A stretch of 64,000 bases of DNA from CAWCDJ01 sp963796485 (GTDB lineage: Bacteria > Acidobacteriota > Terriglobia > Bryobacterales > Bryobacteraceae). The position numbers and the translations under genes are program-made. Within the stretch, counting starts at the first letter, position 1, and every line of letters starts with the position of its first letter. Under the pieces are notes generated by a model that was not told the DNA's origin, did not search any database, and saw only the letters and a program-made list of their open reading frames with translations. The stretch covers positions 310,001-374,000 of the forward strand of contig CAWCLV010000001.1 in assembly GCA_963796485.1 (NCBI GenBank). Reading direction: 5' to 3'. Of the stretch, positions 1 through 8,544 are shown piece by piece.

Positions 1-181
1 CCGCCCGCTCTCGCGAATTGCCGCGGAACTCAACGAGCGCGGTTTTCAGACGCGCGCCGGGCACCCCTGGACCCCCAGCGACCTGTTTAGCCTGCTTCCG
101 CGCATGATCCAGGTCGGTCCGCGCCTGTTCTCGACCGAACAGTGGACGAGCCGCCGCCAGAAACTGCCGCACCCGGTGTAA
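1..181 (+). CDS. C-terminal end of a gene cut by the window edge; possibly a recombinase-like protein
   Basis: An open frame enters from the left edge (first full codon at base 2) and stops with TAA at 179-181. The roughly 59 visible residues include the segment ELNERGFQTRAG, then PWTPSDLF and LLPRM. This resembles the helical 'recombinase' segment that follows the catalytic domain in large serine recombinases and in acidobacterial relatives, where a new gene copy is read as 'ELN-RG-TRRG-WTP'. No catalytic residues are in view, so the family call is tentative. It runs in the same direction as the oxidoreductase that follows 48 bases later. Confidence 0.45.
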   Translation, partial: RPLSRIAAELNERGFQTRAGHPWTPSDLFSLLPRMIQVGPRLFSTEQWTSRRQKLPHPV

Positions 182-213
182 AGCGCCGCACCACGTGATA
201 CTCTCTGGTGTCG

Positions 214-223
214 AAAGGGGAGG
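214..223 (+). promoter_or_regulatory. Ribosome binding site that fixes the start of the Gfo/Idh/MocA gene
   Basis: The purine run AAAGGGGAGG lies 5 bases before the GTG at 229. The upstream in-frame GTG at 208 would put this run inside the coding sequence and has no Shine-Dalgarno of its own. Starting at 229 also puts the twin-arginine motif at residues 5-6. Confidence 0.7.
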
Positions 224-228
224 TCTCC

Positions 229-1377
229 GTGGACCCGAATCGAAGAAACTTTCTCGCTTCCGCGCTTGCCGCGCCGATGTTCATACCGCGCAGCGCCTGG
301 GGCGCCAACGATCGCCTGGCATACGGCTTGATTGGCGCGGGTGGCCGGGGCCGCTACCTCAATCAGAACTTTCTAAAGCTCGGGGCGCAGTGCGTCGCGA
401 TAGCGGAAGTCTATCAGCCGCACCTCGATGAGGCGCTCAAGGGCGCTCCGGATGCCAAATCGTACGTGGACTATCACGAACTCCTCGCTCAATCCGGGCT
501 GGACGCCGTGGTGGTCGCGAGCCCCGACCATCAGCATGCGCCCATGCTCTACGCCGCGCTCGATGCGAAGAAGGACGTCTACCTCGAGAAGCCGATGTCC
601 CACTCCGTCGAACAGAGCAAAGAGATGATTGCGGCCGTGCGGCGGACGAAGCAGATTGTCCAGGTTGGGATGCAGCGGCGCAGCGCGCCATCGGTGATCA
701 AGGCAAAGGAACTGCTCGACACGGGCATTCTCGGCCGCATCACACTCGCCAAGCCGATGTGGAACTGGAACGTCTCGAAGCCGCTGAACAATTCGCCGCT
801 TCCCGGCAAGCTGGATTGGAAGCGCTTTCTCGGCTCCGCGAAGGCTCGCGATCTGGAGCCGATGCGGTTCCGGTCCTGGCGTTATTTCTGGGACTACTCC
901 GGCGGCAACATGACGGACCAGGGCACGCACCTGATGGACGTCGTGCAATGGTTCACCAACTCTGGTCCGGTGCGCTCGGCCGTCTGCTATGGCCAGCTTG
1001 CCAAGAACACCGGCTCGGAAGTGCCTGACGTCTTCTGCGCCGTTTTCGAATACGAAAAGCTGATGGCCACCTGGACCCTGAATTACTGCAACTCGTACGA
1101 CAACGACTGGTCCATTCAGTTCCAGGGCGACGAAGCCACGATGATCATCAACAACGAGGGCTATCGCATCTGGAAGGAGCCGGTGCCGAAGAATCCGAAC
1201 CCGATCCAGACCATGGAGGCGCCGATTCCGATCGAGACGCACATTCAAAATTTCCTGGATTGCGTGCGTTCCCGCAAGGAGCCGAACGCCCCCGTGGAAG
1301 TCGGCGCCAGCGCCGTTTCCGCCCCGCACCTGGCGAACCTCGCGTATCACCAGGAGCGGCGCGTCCGCTTCGCTTAG
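229..1377 (+). CDS. Tat-exported Gfo/Idh/MocA family NAD(P)-dependent oxidoreductase
   Basis: The protein is 382 aa and starts at GTG 229. The N-terminus MDPNRRNFLASALAAP is a twin-arginine signal (RRNFL). The mature part has a Rossmann nucleotide-binding start (GLIGAGGRG), an Asp/Glu-ended second strand, the EKP motif (YLEKPMS) that carries the family's catalytic or cofactor-contacting lysine, and a C-terminal alpha/beta GFO_IDH_MocA_C-type domain with GGNMTDQGTHLMD. Family members oxidise or epimerise sugars and inositols using NAD(P). Exported versions with a Tat signal are common in Planctomycetes, Bacteroidetes and Acidobacteria, where the folded cofactor-loaded enzyme is moved out. The substrate cannot be told. 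It is transcribed alone, and a REP-like hairpin follows at 1402. Confidence 0.9.
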   Translation: MDPNRRNFLASALAAPMFIPRSAWGANDRLAYGLIGAGGRGRYLNQNFLKLGAQCVAIAEVYQPHLDEALKGAPDAKSYVDYHELLAQSGLDAVVVASPDHQHAPMLYAALDAKKDVYLEKPMSHSVEQSKEMIAAVRRTKQIVQVGMQRRSAPSVIKAKELLDTGILGRITLAKPMWNWNVSKPLNNSPLPGKLDWKRFLGSAKARDLEPMRFRSWRYFWDYSGGNMTDQGTHLMDVVQWFTNSGPVRSAVCYGQLAKNTGSEVPDVFCAVFEYEKLMATWTLNYCNSYDNDWSIQFQGDEATMIINNEGYRIWKEPVPKNPNPIQTMEAPIPIETHIQNFLDCVRSRKEPNAPVEVGASAVSAPHLANLAYHQERRVRFA

Positions 1378-1401
1378 CCGGCTTTTGCAATTCAAAAACG
1401 C

Positions 1402-1430
1402 GCAGGCCGGGAGGCCTGCGCCACTTTTTG
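1402..1430. terminator. REP-like palindrome plus T-run between convergent genes
   Basis: GCAGGCC-GGGA-GGCCTGC (1402-1419) folds as a 7-bp stem with a 4-base loop and is followed by GCCAC and five T residues (1424-1428). It sits between the convergent oxidoreductase and asnA genes and could end transcription of the upstream gene. The same core returns twice, as a perfect inverted pair, at 4866-4939, so it belongs to a repeat family as well. Confidence 0.55.
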
Positions 1431-1432
1431 CG

Positions 1433-2563
1433 TCACTCCAATACGAAGATATTCTTCTTCGCGCAAATCTCTTTCAAGATTTTCGGCCACACGCTCACGG
1501 TCACCTCGCCCAGGTGCGCCTTCCTCAACAGCAGCATCATCGTCCGCGACTGCCCGATTCCACCGCCGATCGAAAGCGGGATCTCGCCGTTGACGATTGC
1601 CTGGTGATACGGGTACTTCAGGAAATCCATCTGCCCGGTCATCTGTAACTGCTGCTGCAGCGTCTCCGCGTTGACCCGGATTCCCATGGACGAAAGCTCA
1701 TGCCGGCGTTTCGTCACGGGGTTCCACACCAGGATGTCGCCGTTCAGGCCATGGACGCGGCGCCCGTCGATCGAGTGCGTCTCGGTCACCCAATCGTCGT
1801 AGTCCGCCGCGCGCATTTCGTGCGGATAGCCGTCCTTCAGCGTCCAACCGATCCCGATAATGAAGATCGCCGGCGCCTCCTGCAGGATCGCCGTCTCCCG
1901 CTGCTTCCGCGGCAGGTCCGGGTACATGTCCAGGATGTCTTCCGCGTGCAGGAATTGCAGCCGTTTCGGCAGGTTCGGGTAGCGCGGGTCCTTCAATTGC
2001 GGGAACAGGTGCTGGAGGTATTCCTCGGTGTCCACCAGCACCTTCCAGATCGCGTTGACCGTCTGCTTGAGGAACTCCAGGCTTCGCTGCTCCGGGGTGA
2101 CGGCCTTCTCCCAATCCCACTGGTCCACGTAGGCGCTGTGGTCGTGGTCCAGGAAGTAATCCTTGCGCACGGCGCGCATGTCGGTGCAGAGCCCCTCGCC
2201 GGTTTCCATCCCGAAGCGCTTCAGGGCCACGCGCTTCCACTTGGTGGCCGCCTGCACGATCTGCGCATCGAGCGGATGCAGGTTGCGGTCATTCGAAATG
2301 TGGAACTGGATGGGCGTGCGCGATCCGTCGCGGTCCAGGTAATCGTTCACGCCGCTCTCCACGTCCACCATCAACGGCACTGTCACCATCATCAGGTTGA
2401 GCGCTTCGCACAGGCCCTTCTCGATGTGGTTCTTCGCCGCAAAAATGGCGCGCTGCGTATCCTTGAGGTTGAGCAGGGAGCTGTAATCCTGTGGCAGGAT
2501 CTTCTCCAGTTCTCCGTAGTCGCCGATGCCGGGACCCGCGAGGTCTGCCCGCTTGTCTGCCAT
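1433..2563 (-). CDS. asnA: Aspartate-ammonia ligase (asparagine synthetase A)
   Basis: This 376-aa protein makes asparagine from aspartate, ammonia and ATP in the cytoplasm. It has the class II aminoacyl-tRNA-synthetase-like fold. The diagnostic C-terminal motif IGGGIGQSRTMMLLLRKAHLGEV (split here: IGGGIGQSR then LLLRKAHLGEV) is close to the E. coli AsnA signature. Other family segments are FHISNDRNLHPLDAQIVQAATKWKR (key part DAQIVQAATKWKR) and DMRAVRKDY. The protein is somewhat longer than E. coli AsnA (about 330 aa). I chose ATG 2563 rather than the in-frame GTG 2572, because AGAGGTG lies 7 bases before the ATG and covers that GTG. It is a single gene, convergent with the oxidoreductase. 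Confidence 0.95.
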   Translation of the reverse strand: MADKRADLAGPGIGDYGELEKILPQDYSSLLNLKDTQRAIFAAKNHIEKGLCEALNLMMVTVPLMVDVESGVNDYLDRDGSRTPIQFHISNDRNLHPLDAQIVQAATKWKRVALKRFGMETGEGLCTDMRAVRKDYFLDHDHSAYVDQWDWEKAVTPEQRSLEFLKQTVNAIWKVLVDTEEYLQHLFPQLKDPRYPNLPKRLQFLHAEDILDMYPDLPRKQRETAILQEAPAIFIIGIGWTLKDGYPHEMRAADYDDWVTETHSIDGRRVHGLNGDILVWNPVTKRRHELSSMGIRVNAETLQQQLQMTGQMDFLKYPYHQAIVNGEIPLSIGGGIGQSRTMMLLLRKAHLGEVTVSVWPKILKEICAKKNIFVLE

Positions 2564-2619
2564 GAGTTTCACCTCTGGATATCTACTATACGCCCACCGT
2601 CAGGTGGTGCAAGGGGTGC

Positions 2620-4473
2620 TCACCGAGTGGTCCGTACATTTACCTTCAGACACGAGGGGGCTCCGGCGGACCGGTACACGCGTTCCGTGGCCTTCACGAA
2701 ATCCGCGGCCTTGGCGTTGTAGATGTCCTCGAATTTCTGCGGGTTCCGGTCGGCCAGCGGGAACCAGGAGCTCTGGACCTGGATCATGATGCGGTGGCCC
2801 TTCCGGAAGCAATGGTTAATGTCGGGCATGGCGTACTCGATCTTCTCCACCTTGCCCGGGGTAAACGGTTCCGGCTTCGAATAGCTGTTGCGGAACTTCC
2901 CGCGAAAGATCTCGCCCCTGATCAACTGCTGGTAGCCACCCATGTGGATGCCCGCCGGGTTCGGGTCGGGATCGGGATAGTCCTCCGGGTACACGTCGAT
3001 CAGCTTGACCACCCAATCGGAGTCCGTCCCCGAAGTGGATACGAAGAGGGACGGCGTCAGCGGCCCTGCGATCGTGACGTCCTCGGTCAACTCGCGGGTC
3101 CGATAGGTCAGCACGTCGGTCCGGGTGGAGGCGAAGCGCTGGTCTTCCACCATGTGTTCCCGGGTCATCCCGGGCGCCTGCCCGTTGATGTAGGGCACGG
3201 GCTTGGCGGGGTCGCTGACGTACTCGTCGTAGGCTGCCGCGGTTTCCTTCGGCGAATCGAAACTCAGCTCGCCGTTCGCGTGCAGGTAGATTGCTTTCGG
3301 CTGCGCGTCCCGCGGCGGCCAGGCGTCCTCGCGCCGCCACTGATTGGTGCCGGTCTCGAAGACGAAGGCTTCCGGAAGCTTGGGATCGCCTTGCCCTTTC
3401 AGCCAGTAATTGAAAAATGGAAACTCGATCTCATTGCGATAAAACTCCGCGGTCTTCGACCCGAACTTGACATTGCCCAGCGCCTCGCCGTCGCTGCGCG
3501 CCCACCCTCCGTGATACCACGGGCCCATCACGAGCGTGTTGTTTGCGCCCGGGCTGTTTTTCTCGATCGATTTATAAGTGTTCAGGGCTCCGAACAGGTC
3601 TTCGGCGTCGAACCAGCCGCCCACCGTCATCACCGCCGGCTTGACGTTTTTCAGGTGCGGACGCAGATTGCGAGCCTGCCAGAATTCGTCGTAAGTATCG
3701 TGCTGCGTCATCTGGGTCCAGAACGGCACGTCGTTCTTGTAATACTTCTCATTCACGTTGGAGAGCGGGCCCAGGGAGAGGAAGAAGCTATAGGCGTCCG
3801 GGCCGCCGGTGGCGAATGGCGCCGATGCGGGCGGCAGGGTGGGCTCGGGCCGCGGGTGGCCGAAGCCGGTGAAGAAGCGGTAAGCGTGCGGCAGGTACAG
3901 CGCACCGTTGTGATGGAAATCGTCGCCCACGAACCAGTCCGTGATCGGCGCCTGCGGAGACGCCGCCTTCAGCGCCGGATGCGCGTCGATTACGCCGGCG
4001 GCGGTATAGAAGCCCGGGTAGGAGATGCCCCACATCCCCACCTTGCCGTTATTCGGAACGTGGTGGATGAGCCATTCGATTGTGTCGTACGTGTCGGAGC
4101 TTTCATCCACGTCCTGCGGGCCGCGCTTGTCATCGATTTGCGGCCGCATGTCCATAAAATCGCCCTCCGACATGTACCGTCCGCGGACGTCCTGGTAAGC
4201 GAAAACGAAGCCGTCGCGCGCGAACTTCTCCGAGGGACCCAGGCTCGTCTTGAAGTTGTCCACTCCGTACGGCCCGACGTTGTACGGGGTACGGTCGAGC
4301 ATGATGGGGTACTTCTGTGTGAAGTCCTTGGGCACGTAGACGGAGGTGAAGAGCCGTTTGCCGTCCCGCATGGGAATCCGGTACTCGAACTTGGTGTAAT
4401 GGGCCTTGATATAGTCGAGGCCCTGGGCAAGGCAGGTGCAGGCAAGCAGCGGAAGGATGATGAGGCGTTTCAT
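2620..4473 (-). CDS. Exported CocE/NonD-family hydrolase (peptidase S15 / X-Pro dipeptidyl-peptidase fold)
   Basis: The protein is 617 aa. It opens with a short Sec signal peptide (MKRLIILPLLACTCLAQG). The alpha/beta-hydrolase domain has YRIPMRDGKRLFTSVYVP and the nucleophile elbow GISYPG with Ser151. Downstream are the acid-bearing segment GGWFDAEDLFG and a jelly-roll C-terminal domain ending with INHCFRKGHRIMIQVQSSWFPL, typical of the X-Pro peptidase C-terminal domain. Family members cleave cocaine esters, glutaryl-7-ACA or X-Pro dipeptides. The true substrate here is unknown. Export suggests use on scavenged esters or peptides. The gene is alone and divergent from the small gene at 4552. 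Confidence 0.88.
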   Translation of the reverse strand: MKRLIILPLLACTCLAQGLDYIKAHYTKFEYRIPMRDGKRLFTSVYVPKDFTQKYPIMLDRTPYNVGPYGVDNFKTSLGPSEKFARDGFVFAYQDVRGRYMSEGDFMDMRPQIDDKRGPQDVDESSDTYDTIEWLIHHVPNNGKVGMWGISYPGFYTAAGVIDAHPALKAASPQAPITDWFVGDDFHHNGALYLPHAYRFFTGFGHPRPEPTLPPASAPFATGGPDAYSFFLSLGPLSNVNEKYYKNDVPFWTQMTQHDTYDEFWQARNLRPHLKNVKPAVMTVGGWFDAEDLFGALNTYKSIEKNSPGANNTLVMGPWYHGGWARSDGEALGNVKFGSKTAEFYRNEIEFPFFNYWLKGQGDPKLPEAFVFETGTNQWRREDAWPPRDAQPKAIYLHANGELSFDSPKETAAAYDEYVSDPAKPVPYINGQAPGMTREHMVEDQRFASTRTDVLTYRTRELTEDVTIAGPLTPSLFVSTSGTDSDWVVKLIDVYPEDYPDPDPNPAGIHMGGYQQLIRGEIFRGKFRNSYSKPEPFTPGKVEKIEYAMPDINHCFRKGHRIMIQVQSSWFPLADRNPQKFEDIYNAKAADFVKATERVYRSAGAPSCLKVNVRTTR

Positions 4474-4540
4474 AAAGAATCATCCAGAGTACACCCCATC
4501 GCGCTAGAATATTGACGACCCAGGTGTCCTGTTTAGACGA

Positions 4541-4821
4541 AAGGGGCGTATATGTTCCGCAAATCAAACGGATTCAAGGCCCAGTTCCAGGATATGACCC
4601 TCCTTGTTGCCCCGGATTTCGACGAATGGCGGATTTTCGTCCAGACTCCGGACGGCATCATTCATGGCGGCCGCCAGTTTACGGAAACCAAGGCGAAAGA
4701 TTGCGCCCTCAGTATCATCGAGAGCTACCTGCGAGACGAGAAACACGAATCCATAGCGGTGGCGGTGGACGTGGAATGGTCACCGCTGGAACCGGGTGGC
4801 TGGCTGAACTGGCGTCCCTAG
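4541..4821 (+). CDS. Small conserved-looking hypothetical protein (CDS 4552-4821)
   Basis: The ATG at 4552 is preceded by AAGGGG (4541-4546), and the stop is at 4821, giving 89 aa. The protein has no signal peptide or membrane segment. It is mixed alpha/beta by eye, with WRIFVQTPDG, a helix AKDCALSIIESYLRDE and a C-terminal VEWSPLEPGGWLNW. I do not recognise a family. The good ribosome site, codon use like its neighbours and a strong hairpin-plus-T terminator just after the stop all support a real gene. The feature start includes the ribosome site. Confidence 0.7.
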
Positions 4822-4865
4822 CCTGGAAGTGCAAAAACAGCGCGACCGACAGGAAGCTTGCAAAC

Positions 4866-4944
4866 CGGGCAGGCCGGGAGGCCTGCCCCACGCACCGGTG
4901 TGGACGCGCGCAAGTGGGGCAGGCCTCCCGGCCTGCCCGTTTTT
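4866..4944. repeat. Perfect 26-bp inverted repeat of REP-like units, ending in a T-run
   Basis: Bases 4866-4891 and 4914-4939 are exact reverse complements, separated by a 22-base spacer. Each arm also holds the smaller palindrome GCAGGCC-GGGA-GGCCTGC that occurs once more at 1402. The right arm is followed by TTTTT (4940-4944), so in RNA this would be a very stable rho-independent terminator for the gene ending at 4821. The two head-to-head units with a spacer look like a BIME-type pair of REP elements. No transposase of the REP-associated (TnpA-REP) kind is in the window. Confidence 0.75.
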
Positions 4945-4994
4945 GACCTCCGGTCCGTCCGCCCCACAATGTCAAGGTTCTCGCGCAAGGTGGT

Positions 4995-6089
4995 ATGTTT
5001 GTCGATTCGATGAGAACCATCCTGGCAGGTCTCCTTTTCAGCGCCGTTCTGGGCGCCGCCGATTGGCAGATCGGACCCTTTGAGCGGCCCGTACAAGGCA
5101 ATCCGGTCATCGCACCGCTGAAAAACGCCCTTTTCGATTGCCCGATGCGCGGCCACGCCGTCCATTGGGAAGCGCTCCACACGTTCAACCCCGCCGCCAT
5201 CGCGCGAAACGGCAAGATCTACGTCATCTACCGCGCGGAGGACGACACCGGCGAGATGCAGATCGGGTTGCACACCTCGCGTCTCGGATTGGCCGAGAGT
5301 AGCGACGGCGTCCACTTCACGCGCCGCGCCGCCCCGGTCCTCTATCCCGCGGACGATAGCCAGCGCGGGCGCGAATGGGAGGGCGGCTGCGAAGACCCCC
5401 GCATCGTGGAGAGCGAGGACGGCACTTACGTCCTGACTTACACCCAGTGGAACCGCAAGAAAACCGATGCCGCTATCGCCACCTCGAAAGATCTGCTGAA
5501 GTGGACCAAGTATGGACCGGCGCTCGGGACCGAAGGCAAATACGGCGCGCTTTCCTATAAATCCGCCGGCATCGTCTGTGCGCTGCGCGGCGGACGTTTG
5601 AAGGCGGTGAAGATCCGCGGCAAATACTGGATGTATTGGGGCGAAATCACCATCCGGCTTGCCACGTCCGACGACCTGATCCACTGGACTCCGGTCCAGG
5701 ACTCGCATGGCAAGCCCGTGGTCGTGCTCGCCAAGCGCTCCGGGCGCTTCGACAGCTCGTTTCCGGAGGTCGGCCCGCCGCCGGTCCTTACCAGCCGTGG
5801 AATCGTGGTCCTGTACAACGGCAAGAATGCGCCGGAGGACGGAGATCCGCAATTGGGAGCCAACGCGTATGCGGCGGGCGAAGCTCTTTTCGCGGCGGAC
5901 GATCCGGCCAAGCTGATTGCACGCACCGACTCGCCGGCCTTCCGCCCTGAGATGCCCTTCGAGAAGACCGGCCAGTACGCCGCGGGGACCACGTTTACCG
6001 AAGGCCTGGTCTATTTCAAGAACCGCTGGTTCCTGTACTACGGCTGCGCGGATTCGCTGGTGGGTGTCGCGATGTCCAAGGGCGAATAG
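4995..6089 (+). CDS. Exported GH130-type beta-mannoside phosphorylase/hydrolase-like protein
   Basis: The protein is 364 aa with an N-terminal signal peptide (MRTILAGLLFSAVLGAADW). The five-bladed beta-propeller features of family GH130/DUF377 are present: FNPAA (64-68), YRAEDDTG and the GGCEDPRI motif (about 130-137) with the catalytic Asp. The later segments TSDDLIHW and FPEVGPPP also fit. GH130 enzymes phosphorolyse or hydrolyse beta-mannosides. Exported forms tend to be beta-1,2-mannosidases, since phosphorolysis outside the cell wastes the sugar phosphate. Two starts are possible: ATG 4995 with AAGG 4 bases upstream, or ATG 5010, which gives a tidier signal peptide. The GH92 mannosidase at 38.8 kb suggests mannan use by this organism. 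Confidence 0.82.
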   Translation: MFVDSMRTILAGLLFSAVLGAADWQIGPFERPVQGNPVIAPLKNALFDCPMRGHAVHWEALHTFNPAAIARNGKIYVIYRAEDDTGEMQIGLHTSRLGLAESSDGVHFTRRAAPVLYPADDSQRGREWEGGCEDPRIVESEDGTYVLTYTQWNRKKTDAAIATSKDLLKWTKYGPALGTEGKYGALSYKSAGIVCALRGGRLKAVKIRGKYWMYWGEITIRLATSDDLIHWTPVQDSHGKPVVVLAKRSGRFDSSFPEVGPPPVLTSRGIVVLYNGKNAPEDGDPQLGANAYAAGEALFAADDPAKLIARTDSPAFRPEMPFEKTGQYAAGTTFTEGLVYFKNRWFLYYGCADSLVGVAMSKGE

Positions 6090-6090
6090 C

Positions 6091-8511
6091 TCAATCCGCC
6101 CGCAGCGCCAGCATGGGATCGATCCGCGATGCCCGGCGGGCAGGGAGATAGCCCGCTACCGCCGCCACAGCGGTCAGAACCAGCAGCACGCCGCAGAAGG
6201 TCGCCGGGTCCGAGGACGTCACGCCGAAGAGAAATGAGCGGAGCGCTCGCGCCAGGAGCCACGAAGCGTTCGCGCCGAGCGCCATCCCCAGACCGGCGAC
6301 TCCGAGCGTTTCTAGCAGAATCTGTCTCTGCACCCGGGCAGCGGAGGCGCCGAGAGCCATGCGGATCCCCACTTCCTGTGTGCGCCGGCTCACCGAGTAC
6401 GAGATCACGGCATAGATCCCGAGCGACGCCAGCACCAGCGCGAACAAGGCAAACCCGCCCAAAAGCAGGACCACGAACCGCCGGGGCGAGACGGATTGAT
6501 CTACCAGGGTCTCCAGGGTCCGAAAATCGTTGCCCGCCAGGTCCGGCGCGATCGGCTTCAGCGCCGCTCGCACGGCCGGGGCAAGTTCCGCGGGCGGACG
6601 CGTCGTGCGGATCGCCAGTTCCGCAGCCATACGATCCCCGCTTTGCCGCATCGAGATGTACATCTCCATTCCGGATGCCTGCTCGGCCGAAAGATGGTGT
6701 ACATCGCCCACCACGCCGATCACCTTTGATCCGCGGTTGACGTTCACGATCTGGCCGATCGGGTTCTGGCCGGGGAACAACGTGCGTGCCATGGTCTCAT
6801 TGATCAGCATGACAGGCTCGGTTTCCAGTGTGTCCCGCTGGGAAATATCGCGGCCGGCCAGGAGCGGAATTCCCATGGTTCCGATATAGCCATCCGTCAC
6901 GACCCGGACGAATGCCGTGGGGTATTGCCCCTTTGGATACACGTGTCCCCGGACTCCGGCGCCCCACGTCCGGTTGCGGCCCAGCGGCAGCACATCGGTC
7001 AATCCGGCCGAAACCACGCCTGGGACCTCCTTCACCCGGCGCAACACCTCGTTGAAGTAGGTGATCTGCTTCGGCCCGGTGTCGTACTGCTTGCCCGGGT
7101 CCACGCGTAGCGCCGCAGCCATCTCCGGATGGAACCCGAGATTGACATCGAGCACCCGAAGAAAGCTGCGGATCAGCAAGCCCGCGCCCACCAGCAACAC
7201 GCAGGCGAACGCGATTTCCGAAACTACCAGCGCGCCGCGAACCCAGCGCCGGCCCTTGCCGGCGGTAGAGCCGCGGCTGGTATCTTTCAGCGCGTCGTGG
7301 AGCCTGGCCACCGGAATTTGAAAAGCCGGGGCGAGGCCGAAAATCAGCCCCGTCAGCAACGCCATTCCTAGTGTGAACGCTAGCGCGGCCGTATCCGTGC
7401 GTACGCTGGCGAGCAGCGGGATGCTGAATGCGTCCAGGTGTGCGATCGCCCGAGTGCCCGCCACACTCAGCAGCACTCCCAGCAGCGCTCCGGCGCAGGA
7501 AAGCGTCAGGCCTTCCGTGATCATCTGCCGCAGCAGCCTCGGCTGCCCGGCTCCCAGCGCGGTGCGGATCGCGATCTCTTTCTGGCGGGCCGCCGTGCGC
7601 GCCAGCAGCAGGTTCGAAAGGTTCGCGCAGACAATCAGCATCACTATCCCCACCGCACAACCCAGCACGATCAACGCGGGCCGGATTTTTCCGCTGACAT
7701 GTTCCTCGAGCGGCACGAGCCTGCCGCCGAAGTCGTTGCGCTCCGGGTGCTGTTTGGTCAGTTGGGGCGCCAGGATGCTCAGCTCCGCCTGGGCGCCCGC
7801 CGCGGTGACTCCCGGCTTGAGCCGCCCGACCATCGCCAGGGTGTTGCCCCAGCGGTTCGTCTCCGCCGTCAGCGGGAACGGAAAGTAGAGATCGATATGG
7901 CTGCCGGGCGCGAATACGGACGAAAAATCGAAGGATGCCGGCAGCACGCCGACTACGGCATAGGGCTCGTCATTCAGAGTGAGATGGCGCCCCACGATCC
8001 CCGGATCCCCGGCAAACCGCCTCTCCCAGAGCCCGTGGCTCAGCAGCACCGCGTTGCGCCCGTGCCATTTGCATTCCTCGGCATTGAACAGCCGCCCGAG
8101 CTGCGGCGCCACTCCGAGCACCTGGAAGAAGTTCCCGCTCACCGGGACCCCGCTCAAGCGCTCGGGCGTCCCTGCGCCGGTGAGCGTGTTGTCGCCGACG
8201 CCGTAGAACGCAAAATACGCCCCCAGTTCCTCATACGAGCGGCTCCTCTCGCGCAGATCGAGCAGGTAGCCCACTTGCGTCGTTTGGCCGGATAAGCCGG
8301 CCGCATCCGAGTTGGCGATCCACACCAGCCGGCCCGGGTCGCGAAAGGGCAGCGGATGCAGCAGGAGAGCGTTGACCACGCTGAAAACGGTGGAGCTGCC
8401 CGCGATCCCAAGCCCCACGATGAGCACCGCGAAGATCGTGAACCCGGCGTCACGGCGCAGGGTTCGAAACGTATAGCGGAGGTCCTGCCACAGGCAGTCC
8501 AGAGATTTCAT
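6091..8511 (-). CDS. ADOP-type ABC transporter permease (duplicated FtsX/MacB permease)
   Basis: The protein is 806 aa. The N-terminus (MKSLDCLWQDLRYTFRTLRRDAGFT) followed by a first membrane helix, a large MacB-type periplasmic domain, three helices, a second periplasmic domain and three final helices is the pattern of 'acidobacterial duplicated orphan permeases'. The two FtsX modules are near residues 285-405 (LSNLLLARTAARQKEIAIRTALGAG) and 690-806 (YSVSRRTQEVGIRMALGA). No ATPase gene is adjacent, which is usual for this class. These proteins are presumed to work as MacB-like mechanotransmission permeases. Substrates are unknown. It is convergent with the GH130 gene, with 1 base between the stops. 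Confidence 0.92.
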   Translation of the reverse strand: MKSLDCLWQDLRYTFRTLRRDAGFTIFAVLIVGLGIAGSSTVFSVVNALLLHPLPFRDPGRLVWIANSDAAGLSGQTTQVGYLLDLRERSRSYEELGAYFAFYGVGDNTLTGAGTPERLSGVPVSGNFFQVLGVAPQLGRLFNAEECKWHGRNAVLLSHGLWERRFAGDPGIVGRHLTLNDEPYAVVGVLPASFDFSSVFAPGSHIDLYFPFPLTAETNRWGNTLAMVGRLKPGVTAAGAQAELSILAPQLTKQHPERNDFGGRLVPLEEHVSGKIRPALIVLGCAVGIVMLIVCANLSNLLLARTAARQKEIAIRTALGAGQPRLLRQMITEGLTLSCAGALLGVLLSVAGTRAIAHLDAFSIPLLASVRTDTAALAFTLGMALLTGLIFGLAPAFQIPVARLHDALKDTSRGSTAGKGRRWVRGALVVSEIAFACVLLVGAGLLIRSFLRVLDVNLGFHPEMAAALRVDPGKQYDTGPKQITYFNEVLRRVKEVPGVVSAGLTDVLPLGRNRTWGAGVRGHVYPKGQYPTAFVRVVTDGYIGTMGIPLLAGRDISQRDTLETEPVMLINETMARTLFPGQNPIGQIVNVNRGSKVIGVVGDVHHLSAEQASGMEMYISMRQSGDRMAAELAIRTTRPPAELAPAVRAALKPIAPDLAGNDFRTLETLVDQSVSPRRFVVLLLGGFALFALVLASLGIYAVISYSVSRRTQEVGIRMALGASAARVQRQILLETLGVAGLGMALGANASWLLARALRSFLFGVTSSDPATFCGVLLVLTAVAAVAGYLPARRASRIDPMLALRAD

Positions 8512-8544
8512 GGCTACTGTTTCGACGCCGCGCCCGGCGATGCG

